Part shown: positions 1-9,937 of the stretch, piece after piece | How the letters are laid out: each line of letters opens with the position of its first letter | Position numbering within the stretch: position 1 is the stretch's first letter | NCBI GenBank assembly: GCA_024516035.1 | Contig: CM044959.1 | Span: forward strand, 29,498,189 to 29,562,188 | From: Bactericera cockerelli | Lineage: Eukaryota > Arthropoda > Insecta > Hemiptera > Triozidae | Length of the DNA stretch: 64,000 bases | Reading direction: 5' to 3' | Made by a program: the position numbers and the translations under genes | The notes under the pieces: model-generated | The model's input: the letters and a program-made list of their open reading frames with translations, nothing else | Database searches by the model: none | What the model was told of the DNA's origin: nothing

Positions 1-181
1 AAAAAACGGGGCCAATTCACTCACTAATACAAGATATTGCCAATCCAAAAATACAAAGCAGCTGGAATTTTTAAAAAAAGACTTTTGACAATTCAAACCA
101 AACCACTGTAATGAAGAAAAAAAGTTTTTGATTTAGTACAATAATATTTTTCTAAAAAGGGGGGGAAAAACATATTCATAA

Positions 182-400
182 ACATAGGCCAATTTTTGAA
201 CTTTTTTTTTTTTTTTTTTTAAAGTATGGCCCGGGGAAACCGCTTTCCCCTCACTTAGGGGACTAACCTTTACATCCATCCATTCCGGGAAAAAAGAATT
301 TCGGTCAAAAAATTTTTTGCTGGGGCCGGGGTTTGAACCCGCAATTTTCGATCAGTAACCAATGATCTTAACCCATGAGCAACGGAGGTTGGCTGACAAG
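182..400 (-). repeat. tRNA-derived SINE (family C), minus strand
   Basis: Read on the minus strand, 330-400 resembles a tRNA, with an A-box-like GCTCATGGGTTAAG and a B box GGGTTCAAACCCC. The body that follows (about 330 down to 182) aligns by eye to the copy at 43893-44080: both have an AATGGATGGATGT-like stretch and a GCGGTTCC/CCGGGGC-like stretch before an A-rich end. The T-run at 200-220 is its 3' A-rich tail. It is a Pol III-type retroposon, not a functional tRNA gene, because the acceptor ends do not pair. Confidence 0.65.
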
Positions 401-425
401 TATTACTTCCGATAATATCATGTAC

Positions 426-2593
426 CCAGTGGCGGCTCGTCGGGTGAAGACACTGAAGACATTTTCACCTAATTTTGAACAGTAAAAACACTACTCATAA
501 TCCCTTGAACATGGCACAATTGATACAACTCAAAGAAAAAAAAAAAAAAAAAAGAGTAAGCTTTGTGTAAAATAATCAATGCTGCATAACATTTCATGTT
601 ATTTTCCAAGGGAGAACACCAAAGGTGAAGACAATTCCCAATTGTCTTCAGTTTGTCCTTGAATCAACCAATCAGAGTTGAGTATTTCCAAGTAGGTATC
701 ATGAAATATTAGGCAAGAACTATATCTATGTAATATGCTACTGAGACAGTTCTTCAGTTGTATTCATTTACATTATCTACACGACCTCATACAAATGTCA
801 CGAAGCCGCATACCATGTGCGATGTCATGTTTTTGATATTAACATTGTTGCCATAGCATTATGCCAGACCTAGGGAACCAGTCAACGATTTAGCCTCCCA
901 TATCTAGCACAATCTTTGTAATATTAAAAAAAAAAAATAATAATAATAATAACGTAGGCCGTTAGGAAAGCAGGATTTTGTGTCAGTAATTTTGGATATT
1001 TTTTCTCATTTTTTGGGTTCTAGTTTTGTACATAGTTCCTAAACGATAGCCGATACCAATAAATTTTAACTACTTATGTATCTTGTCAACTATAGTCTTA
1101 AAAAGGACATCTCGATTGAAGTCAAATCTCGGAAATAATTTATTTAATTTGTGGGTACCGAAATTGAGCCAAATAAGATAATCTGGTATCTACCTAGTTG
1201 TTCCAAGAAGTTTTTAAATAGGGACAATGGTGGTCCTGTTTAAGATCCTGACTATGGAACCACTTTAAAAAAAATCATAAATTAGACGTGTTGAAATGAA
1301 ATTCTCAAAGAAAATTCTGTTCAGGCGGTGTAGTATTATTTTTTAAAATAAATAAATAACGTCTTACATGATTTGAGGGATTTCTTTAAATTTAAAATAT
1401 AGCTCTTGAAGTTTGTATAAATTTAGCTAGAATTAACTTGGGCAACATTGTATCTCTTATCTTTGGAATGTAAACAAAACTTGTGCACTTTTTAAATTTT
1501 ATTAGATTATTTTCAAAATCTTTTCAACGGTAATCAAGTGACTTTTAATTGGTGTAACTAGTTAATAAAGTTATTTCCCATATTTGATACAGGATAGAAA
1601 CATTATTCCTACCTGATCTGACCTGTGCTTTTCCCATAATAAGTTGAATATGAAGTACTATTTTACTTCTTTCAGTGTCAGAAATAACATTATAATTATG
1701 CAGGTTGCAGTAGGTAAGCACACAGCTTCCCGTGAAGTACTTAAATTATAAGGCAAAAATCTGTGTTTTTCATAAATAATAGTCATTTAAACATCAATGT
1801 AACACAAATTTAAGTTGATTTTATATTTGTAGTAAGTATTTTTTTCTTAGATTTATTTTGTAATCTGGTGGTGGTTTTTTCTTCCAGTTTTGGATTGTAA
1901 TTTTTAGTCTTCAACTAATTTTTCTTTCCTTCCCATTCTAACCCCTCTTAAAATGTTGTACCTACCAAATCTACTGAGTATAATCCTAATATTTTTATTT
2001 TCATTCCTTTTTACCAACTTTTAGTTAATATTTTTTACCAACTTTTAGTTAATATTTTTTATTAAGATGAATAAATATTTTTTATTAAGATGAATAATTA
2101 ATAACAATATTTCAAAGAAACAATGAGATTCCCACAAAATCATGGGGTACAAACCCTTAAAAGTAACCCCATTCAGATTAAGAAGTAATGAGGATAAGAA
2201 AGATACTATGATTACTGGATGTCCAATTTCTCCAATTACTATAACCACCACTAAAAAAGTAAAGCAAATGCCTGCCCCCCAGCCGTACAGTTCAAGCCTG
2301 AATGGCTTATGAAAAATGAATGGCTGTGTACCAGCTCAAGTTTTTGACAAATTTTTCTGCTGGCCTTGTTTAATTTATTAAGTACCAAGTGTTCCCCCAA
2401 AAAAGTACCTATAAAAACTTATAGATGCAAAACTGTATAGAGACAATCATGCTCTGCAGGAAACAGCCAAACTTACAAGGGGCTGTGTTTATGAGACCAT
2501 AAGAACTAAGATCTGATAAATTAATAATTTTATTTTTTCAATACTTCTGGTATAATTTGTCTTCACCTAGTCTTGAATCAGGAGCCGCCACTG
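426..2593. mobile_element. Non-autonomous hAT-like DNA transposon, about 2.17 kb
   Basis: The ends are inverted repeats: CAGTGGCGGCTC starts at 427 and GAGCCGCCACTG ends at 2593. The flanks are TCATGTAC (418-425) and TCATGTAT (2594-2601), a 7 of 8 match, fitting the 8 bp target duplication of hAT elements; one extra C lies at 426. This terminal motif is typical of hAT ends. No transposase reading frame is present inside; the interior is AT-rich and unremarkable, so the element must have been mobilised in trans. Confidence 0.7.
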
Positions 2594-2609
2594 TCATGTA
2601 TTCTAAAAG

Positions 2610-3068
2610 CATTTCGATAAGTTGTATACAGGTGCTTTTAGAATTCTAGCATATTCGGTGCTAGAATTCTAAAATCGAGTACTCAACCAAATCGCATTGT
2701 TTTTTTCAATGCTGATTAACATGGTATCAATGGTTTTATCATTTTCTTTCAAAAAAACATGTTTTGTAAAATCATGATTTACAAAATGTGCTAATTGATT
2801 GAACATGTGTGTCAAAACAGTAACTATGAGATATAATATTGCAAAATTTACCACGCTGATGACATGGTAACAATTACCAAGTATTTCGTAATCACTCACA
2901 TTTTGCGAGATCGTCATTTAAAAAAATGAAATAGTTATATAAAGCAAATACAAAAACAATTGATACCTTGTTATTTTGTATGGAAAAAAGTGTGATTTGA
3001 TATGTACTTTGGGTTGAGTTTGTCAATTTTAGAATTCTGGCACCAAATAAAACTTATCAGAATGCAAC
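2610..3068. repeat. Possible MITE with imperfect terminal inverted repeats
   Basis: GCATTTCGATAAGTT near 2610 is the inverse of AACTTATCAGAATGC ending near 3064. Internally TTTTAGAATTCTAGCA (about 2636) faces TGCTAGAATTCTAAAA (about 2660), and a further TTTTAGAATTCTGGCACC lies near 3029. It looks like a small inverted-repeat element or a pair of related termini. Boundaries are approximate. Confidence 0.4.
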
Positions 3069-3587
3069 GTGTCAATATTCAAAGGTATGTAGAATTTTAA
3101 TCATAATATATATTTTTTTTACATATTTTTAGAATCTATTTTCGAAACTATCACCCTTACCACAGGTTTTTTTCTTCAATTATAATAAAATACATATGTG
3201 CAAAATTTTCATAAAAGATAAGAGATACCTATATTAGAATTTTTCAATAGAATAAAATCATTTAAAAAAGGTGATTTTACAAATAATTTTTATACTTTAA
3301 CACAAATTTTTCAACATTTTTTGAAAAAAAAATTCTTTGAGATCACATATTATGTTTGATTTTTTTTTTTTTTGATTTGCATCAAAAACTTCTTATTAGA
3401 AAGTCATGCAATGTTCACATCAGTTTATTTTATCTACTCTAGTTAACTATACCTATATTTTTTTTCTTCTTTTTTTGTGGACATGTTTTTAAGCTCTTCA
3501 TAATGTAGTATTCATATCAAACAAATGCTTTATTTCAACTTATAAACTTAGCTACAATGTGTTTATTAAAAAAAAAAAAATATGTAT

Positions 3588-5596
3588 ACAGGGTGTAACA
3601 GACTAAATGTAAAATCTCTTAAGGGGGGGTAGTACAGATCATTTCCAACCAAAATATTTTATAACACTTTTGATTTAACTTGGTGGTTTTCAGATATTAT
3701 TTTTTTGAATTATTTTTTACAAGTCCCCTGCCGCTCGACAAAGAATGGCATCTAACTCCATAAAACAGTAGATGAGGCAATAAATTTAATATTTTCCATA
3801 AGATAACAGAATTTCACTATTATTTAGACTAGATTTATTCAAAAAATGCACACGTACTGAAAAAAAATCAGCAGCAGCGGAAAATTTATCGCAAACATGA
3901 AATCCACCTGAAACTTCAGCCGCCATTTTCTCAAAATACTGCCCACATAAAGTATTGGTTTTATTTATGTAAAAACTTGTTTGAAGTCTATCTTTCAGAA
4001 AATATGACACATATGATATAAAACTTTCATTTTTTATTAAAACCAAGAGAAATTTAAAAAAAAAAGTCAGTCAGTACTACTAACTGTACCTACTAGCTAC
4101 CATCCTACTTTTACCTGGGGAACTAATTTTTTTTCTTCAATTTGACAAATTCTGGTTGCCATTTACTTTCGAACGGCCCAAAAGCTTAGCCTCAGTAGAT
4201 TCATTGATAAGGCGGCAGACTCTTTACTTGGAGGTCACTGGTTCGAGTCTCAAGTATGGCAAATTAATTTGTATGTATGATACTTAGCTGTGCTGCTTCA
4301 GAAATCAACATGAATCATATTTTTTCATTTTTCATAAGAGGGAAAGGTTTCTCAATGATAAAATGGTTTGAATGAAAGGAAACATAACAATGTACCTACA
4401 TAGTTAACACCCACAGCTAAAGATGGTACGGTAGGTAAATACTGAACATTCATAGGTTGGTACATAGAGGTACAAATTATTATGTTTAGTAGGTACCGAA
4501 TTTTAATAAAACACATGGAATACTAAAATATTAAGGTCAATTAGTAGTCACCGTGGTAGAGTGGGTTAGCGCGCTAGGCGTTGCACGCATGGTGACCTGG
4601 GTTCGATTCCCAGCGGAGGAGGATTTTTTCTGCTCTGTACTTGGATGTTCGGGGTCCACTCATACCTCGTGAGGAAAAATGAGTAGTTACTTGTATGAGT
4701 AACGACCAGTGGCGGCATTACCAGAGTAAAAAGAAATTAATGTAGTTAGAATAATTCGAAAAGTAAAGGAGGCTCTTAGTAATGCTGCACTACCCACAAA
4801 AATTTATGAAGAGGCTTTGTGCTTCACCACAAATAAAACCATACATACATACTAAAATATTAAGGTCAATTAGTGACGATCTTGGTGTCACAATAGCTCA
4901 AACTCGTCTTCATAAATATTTGCCATACTTGAGACTCAAACCAGTGACCACCAAGTTAAGAGTCCGCCGCCTTATCTATGAATCTACTGAGGCTAACTTT
5001 TTGGGCCGTTGGAAAGTAAATGACAACCATAATTTGTCAAATTGAAGAAAAAAAATAGTTCCCCAGGTAAAAGTAGGATGGTAGCTTAGTAGGTACAGTT
5101 AGTAGTACTGACTGACTTTTTTTTAATTTCTCTTGGTTTCAATAAAAAATGAAAGTTTTATATCAAGTGTGTCAAATTTTCTGAAAGATAAGACTTCAAG
5201 CAAGTTTTTACATAAATGAAACCAATACTTTATGTTGGCAGTATTTTGAGAAAATGGCGGCTGAACTTTCAGGTGGATTTCATGTTTGCGATAAATTTTC
5301 CGCTGCTGCTGATTTTTTTCAGTACTTGTGCATTTTTTTAAGAATAAATCTAGTCTGAATAATAGTGAAATTTTGTTATCTTATGGAAAAAGTTAAATCT
5401 ATTGCTTCATCTACTGTATTTACAGAGTTAGATGCCATTCTTTGTCGGGCGGCAGGGGACTTGTAAAAATAATGGAAAAAAATAATATCTTGAGAACCAC
5501 TGAGTTAAATCAAAAGTGTTATAGAACATTAATGGTTGCAAATGATCCATACTACCACCCCTTAAGAGATTTTACATTTAGTCTGTTACACCCTGT
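3588..5596. mobile_element. Foldback-type element with arms of about 680 bp
   Basis: The sequence from 3588 (ACAGGGTGTAACAGAC...) is repeated in inverse orientation ending at 5596 (...CTGTTACACCCTGT). Similarity extends inward to about 4270 on the left and from about 4915 on the right. Flanks ATATGTAT (3580-3587) and ATATGTTT (5597-5604) match at 7 of 8 positions, a likely target duplication. Each arm carries a tRNA-like B-box sequence (GGTTCGAGTCTC near 4232). No transposase is encoded. A SINE sits in the loop. Confidence 0.75.
4546..4848 (+). repeat. tRNA-derived SINE (family A), full length
   Basis: It begins with a tRNA-like head: an A-box-like GTAGAGTGGGTTAGCGCGC and a B box GGTTCGATTCCC. 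A roughly 230 bp body and an A-rich end (AAATAAAACC) follow. It is flanked by a perfect 26 bp direct repeat, 4520-4545 and 4849-4874, as expected for target-primed reverse transcription. A second copy is at 30445-30735 and a truncated one at 9300-9470. Confidence 0.85.
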
Positions 5597-5625
5597 ATAT
5601 GTTTTTATAATGTCACCCATCTTCA

Positions 5626-5887
5626 TCTCTATATATAAAACAGAAAAAAGGACTACCTACCTACCTACCTACCTACCTACCTACCTATGTTTGTTTGTTT
5701 GTCCGGAGTTGTTTAGCCAAAACGGTAAGAGATAGCGAAAAATGTCTCAGAATTGACCCCCCCTAAACCACTATCGCTTTGTCCAAAAAATTATAAAAAG
5801 TTCAAAAAGGCATTGCTGTCCACAGTACGGCCATGCCTTAGTAAATTTGAAATTTAGTCCCGTTGCAAAGCACGGGCAAACGGCTAG
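5626..5887 (+). mobile_element. Short non-autonomous Helitron, copy 1 of a tandem pair
   Basis: The 5' end TCTCTATATATAAAA and the 3' end GGCTAG followed by T match Helitron termini (5' TC, 3' CTRR, insertion between A and T). A short hairpin-forming CCCGTTGCAAAGCACGGG lies just before the 3' end. The interior has a CTAC microsatellite and a GTTT run. The host base before it is A. Confidence 0.75.
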
Positions 5888-6164
5888 TCTCTATATATAA
5901 AACAGAAAAAAAGGACTACCTACCTACCTACCTACCTACCTACCTACCTACCTATGTTTGTTTGTTTGTTTGTTTGTCCGGAGTTGTTTTAGCCAAAACG
6001 GTAAGAGATAGCGAAAAATGTCTCAGAATTGACCCCCCAAAACCATTATAGCTTTGTACAGAAAAATTATAAAAAGTTCAAAAAGGCATTGCTGTCCAGC
6101 AGTACGGCCATGCCTTAGTAAATTTGAAATTTAGTCCCGTTGCAAAGCACGGGCAAACGGCTAG
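5888..6164 (+). mobile_element. Short non-autonomous Helitron, copy 2, abutting copy 1
   Basis: This copy starts TCTCTATATATAAAA immediately after the CTAG of copy 1 with no spacer, and ends CTAG at 6164 before a host T. It is nearly identical to copy 1 apart from microsatellite length. The head-to-tail arrangement is what end read-through or a rolling-circle multimer would leave. Confidence 0.75.
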
Positions 6165-6218
6165 TATCACATATCAATGATTATTAACCAAAGACAGTGA
6201 GGGAGCAAAGCAACCTCA

Positions 6219-7190
6219 CTAAGTGAGGTTAATTAATATTAGTTTACCTGTATTATTAGGGCCATCATCTCCCATTGGGTATTTAATTGTCTTAAAGATA
6301 TTAATTAATTTTAGTTTACCTGCATTATTTGGGCCATCATCTCCCATTGGGTATTTAATTGTCTTGAATATATTAATTAATTTTAGTTTACCTGCATTAT
6401 TTGGGCCATCATCTCCCATTGGGTATTTAATTGTCTTGAATATATTAATTAATTTTAGTTTACCTGCATTATTAGGACCATCCTCTCCCATTGGATATTT
6501 AATTGTCTTGAATATATTAATTAATTTTAGTTTACCTGCATTATTAGGACCATCCTCTCCCATTGGGTATTTAATTTTCTTGTACTTTGGTCCATCTAAT
6601 GATTTTTCTTTTGTGTCATTTGAATACTTCTTGAAGTTTCCTTTTTTGTTCTGATTATTATAAGTGTTTGGATTTCTGTAAACATTTGGTCTATCTCTTT
6701 GTTGGTCACTGTTCTGTTCATGACTTCTTGCATTCCTGTGATCATTTAGTGTATTTCTCTGTTGACCACTGTTCTGTTCATGACATCTTATGTTCCTATA
6801 ATCATTTGGTGTATTTTCTCTGTAGGCCACTATTTTCTTCGTGACTTCTAGCATTCCTGTTATCATTTGGTCCATCTCTTAGGGGAGCACCATTTTTTTC
6901 TTTACTTAACATATCATAAACACTTTCCGCTGCACTGTACATTGAAGATGGCTTGCTCTTAGAAAATTCATCTCTTTGATTTGTGTATCTATTATTTCTT
7001 CCTTCAAACATATCATCATTTCTCCTTTGATAGTTATTATATTTACCACCTCTACCACGTTGTCCACCTTGAGATCTATAACTTCCTCTGGAACTTTTAT
7101 AGGTGTCTTGATGTGTGGAATAATTTTGGCTACTATTAGCTTTGAATCCAATATCAAAATTTCTCACATCTCCACTTTTGCTTGCATCAG
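6219..7190 (-). CDS. RG- and Asn-rich 3' exon with amplified SUZ-C-like motif; frameshifted
   Basis: Minus-strand open sequence begins after a good acceptor (TTATTTTCAG at 7200-7191), phase 1, the same phase as TPR exon 8. It reads through an Arg/Gly segment (SQGGQRGRGGKYNN), then a 20-residue unit repeated about four times (RNARSHEQNSGQQR-like, 60 bp period, about 6675-6890), then five copies of a 24-residue unit containing IKYPMGEDGPNNAG (72 bp period, 6240-6575). One extra T near 6814-6817 shifts the frame; the local repeat spacing becomes 61 instead of 60, confirming an insertion. The IKYPMGEDG core resembles the SUZ-C peptide IRQPxGPDG. Each 72 bp unit contains a donor-like CAG/GTAAAC, so the true exon may end at 6248, 6320, 6392, 6464 or 6536. 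It may be an alternative last exon of the TPR gene or part of a decayed paralogue; no upstream exons of a paralogue were found. Confidence 0.5.
6240..6575. repeat. 72 bp minisatellite, about five units, in coding phase
   Basis: CCCATTGG recurs at 6271, 6343, 6415, 6487 and 6559, exactly 72 bp apart, so each unit keeps the minus-strand reading frame (24 codons). Adjacent units differ by only a few substitutions (for example GGGCCATCATC versus GGACCATCCTC), which points to recent amplification. Confidence 0.9.
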
Positions 7191-7933
7191 CTGAAAATAA
7201 TTTAAATAAACATAATGTATTACTTTCAAAAGGCAACTATGTACTTTTATTGAAGTATAACTGAGGAGTGAGAGTGAGATATCACATAAGCTGCTAATTG
7301 AGATTTGGGTATGAGCTAATTTGTTTTTTTTTTATCATCTGATCATTGTTTCTATCATACAAGACCTTTTTTTTTAGATATCAATAATAAATAATGAACT
7401 TTTAATAGCACCAAACACTTTCCCTTTTTTTACTGATTTAAAAAGCTGATTTTAAACATAAAATTATGAAATTGATACATGAAACTACATTTTATTTTCT
7501 TGATACATGTATATTTTTTTAAAACCTTTCAAAGTGATTTATTAATTTGAAAAATTCTAAAGTGAAATTAATAAGACAGATATTTGGATCAAAGCTCCAT
7601 TTAAAACTATGTATTAATTGGTGGTTTTTGTATTTTACGTACTCTATTTTAGGTACAATTTGATAAATGTTTATCTTGCATATTTTTCAATGTTCTCTCA
7701 TTCATAAAAAATATCACTATTTTCTTATTTATGGTGAACAAATATTTTGATATCAGACATCAGTACACTCTCATAACTTTCAAGAACTTGAGTCCTGGGT
7801 TATAGGATATTTACATACCTCTAGAAGGGGTTATTTCCTCACTCATATTGTGTCAAGCTACAAATCTGAAATAATCAAAAATACATCATTATTTGAAATG
7901 AAATAGAAGGTACCTCCTATAGAATCTTAAATT
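7191..7933. other. AT-rich non-coding stretch
   Basis: No supported gene, RNA or repeat was recognised here. If the exon at 6219-7190 belongs to the TPR gene, this is part of the intron before it. Confidence 0.4.
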
Positions 7934-8486
7934 AACTTTAAAATCTTAATTGGAATGGTATGTCTTGTGGCCTATTGTTTTAAAGGCCTTCTTAATAGAA
8001 GTTCATTGCAACACAACAGTGAGCTACAACATACCATTCTCAAGATACAGGCTTGGCCGTCCTAGCTAATGTCCTTATGTTCTGACCTATAACTCATTAA
8101 CTGTAAGTTTCAGAAGGATAAATTTTTTGATGTTTACTCCTTTTAATGAGATCTTTTGAACAAGATATCTCAATATGTTTTTCAGTTAAAACTTTTAATG
8201 GCTGGTTCTCTGGCTGGATAACAAAACCGACCAGAAACTAAAATCAACAGAATAGGATGAGGTATAGCTTGTCCGAAAATTCTAAATGAAAGGAGTAAAT
8301 ATTAAGATTTTATCCTTCTGAAACTTCCACTTAATGAGTTATAGATCAGAACATAGGGATATTAGCTAGGAGGGCTCACCCTGTATCTCTCAAAATCACT
8401 GAAATTTGTTGCGATGAACTTCTCTTAATGAGGCTTTTAAAACAATATGTCACAAGACATACCATTCCATTTAAGATTTTAAAGTT
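7934..8486. mobile_element. Foldback-type element, arms about 200 bp
   Basis: AACTTTAAAATCTTAATTGG at the left end is the inverse of the right end (CCATTTAAGATTTTAAAGTT, ending 8486). The match continues inward through GGTATGTCTTGTG, then GAACATAAGG-type and CTGAAACTT-type blocks, to about 8150 and from about 8282. No coding sequence. Target duplication not resolved. Confidence 0.65.
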
Positions 8487-9299
8487 GGTCCATGCCCAGC
8501 CTGACTAGGGCAGTGCAGGCAATTTTTTTTTTTTTTTTTACTGAAACTTAATCCCACAAAAATTAAGATGGGTATATGGGTTTTTGCATTTTTGTATATT
8601 TTCAGCCATTCTTGAGATACAGAGGGTTGGGTTGGACTTTATGGACACCCTGTATACAGTTAAGAGGATAAGTCAGTCAGAAATTTTTAAAGATATGATA
8701 TCTGTTGTGCCATACCTAATCTTGGAATTTATTCTCTATTTGCTCCAGGAACAGCTCCACCTGTAAAATGAAAAATAATATAGTTTCAACTCCTACCTCT
8801 CTTCAATGGATAAATTGCTCTTCTCCTCCAGTCCTCCTACTAATGTTGTCACTTGACAATCAAATTGGCTGCGAGATTGTTATGCAAAAAGAACCAAATT
8901 TAATGGATGATCTTGAAAGACAGCAAACAAGACACAAATATTGAAAAGTCAAATAATCAGCATCAGCAAAGCGGCAGGATACATGATTAATAGTGGAAAT
9001 AGTAAATAATTATAAAAACGTACTGCGTAAATTTTTTAAAAAATAATTTTGTGTTTTGGTGATAACGTAAGCAGTGTTGTTCATGAGTTATAAAATAATA
9101 ACCCATTGTGGTTGGAAAAGAGCGTATTTTTCATTTAGACAACCATAGACATTCAATTTTTTTGTACCAATAATAATAAAATAATTATTATTATAATCCG
9201 GGGTGAGGGTGCTCTAAAAAAATCTATCTTTCTAATAATCAAATACAAAAAGAGCTAAATACACAAATTTTCTTTAGTTTTCCTTGTCGCTCTCTCATA
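8487..9299. other. Non-coding, no supported feature
   Basis: Contains a T-run at 8522-8539 and an ACACCCTGTATAC fragment near 8645 like the ends of the ACAGGGTGT foldback elements. Nothing else was recognised. Confidence 0.35.
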
Positions 9300-9470
9300 T
9301 TAGTAGCGAAGTTACTGGGCTTGCAAGCACGGTGGTGACCTGGGTTCGATATCTAGCAGGCAGAACTTTTTCCGCACTGTACACTAAAGACGCACCGAGG
9401 TGCACCCATACGTGAGGAAAGATGAGTAGTTGTATGAATAACGACCGTGGGCGGACTTTCATAAAAAATG
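9300..9470 (+). repeat. tRNA-derived SINE (family A), damaged copy
   Basis: Matches the family A copies from GGGCTTGCAAGCACGGTG through GACCTGGGTTCGAT and the GTGAGGAAAGATGAGTAGT body stretch. The A-box region and the 3' part are eroded. Confidence 0.6.
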
Positions 9471-9479
9471 TTCCGGGTC

Positions 9480-9936
9480 CTTACTTTTAACACCCTGCAG
9501 ATTGCAGATACATGCCAAATTTCATCGCTCTACGACTTACCATTCTAAAGATGTTTTGTGTACATACACACCCTCACACATACATACGAAAGGACCATTT
9601 GATGAAAATTAGTTTTTTGAAATCAGGAGATTCTAATTCGTCCAGAAATCTTCAGCTCAATATCGAAAAAACCGACCGAAAACAATATTTTCTAAACCTT
9701 ATATGTAATAGAAAGTAAAAAGTAATAGGGGTTTACTCCGATCATTTTTTTTTTTTTTGGAACCCGGCCCCGATTTACCGGTATTTTGGGGAAGGTCCCG
9801 CCCGCTTGGACTAGCTTTTTTATTATTCATCTTAGATGGGTTTGTGACTTGGATAGGGTTTATCAAATCTAATGATTTGGAGGGTGCTGCTTACGAATTT
9901 GACATTAAGTTTTAGGTAACTGGTACCGTTGATTCA
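9480..9936 (+). repeat. Interspersed repeat (family R), left part, interrupted by the next element
   Basis: The segment containing GATTTACCGGTATTTTGG, TTTTTTATTATTCATC, TACGAATTTGACATT and GTACCGTTGATTCA aligns to 61690-61912 and, inverted, to about 31840-32440. Its continuation (GTAGCGGAATATGACTT...GATAAGGAAAGTCG) resumes at about 13597. The 3.66 kb element that follows therefore inserted into this repeat. Confidence 0.65.
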
Positions 9937-9937
9937 C

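Noticed and set aside
6223..6654. Plus-strand 143-codon ORF over the 72 bp repeats
   Set aside because: It is the antisense shadow of the in-frame minus-strand repeat; hydrophobic repetition comes from the repeat itself.
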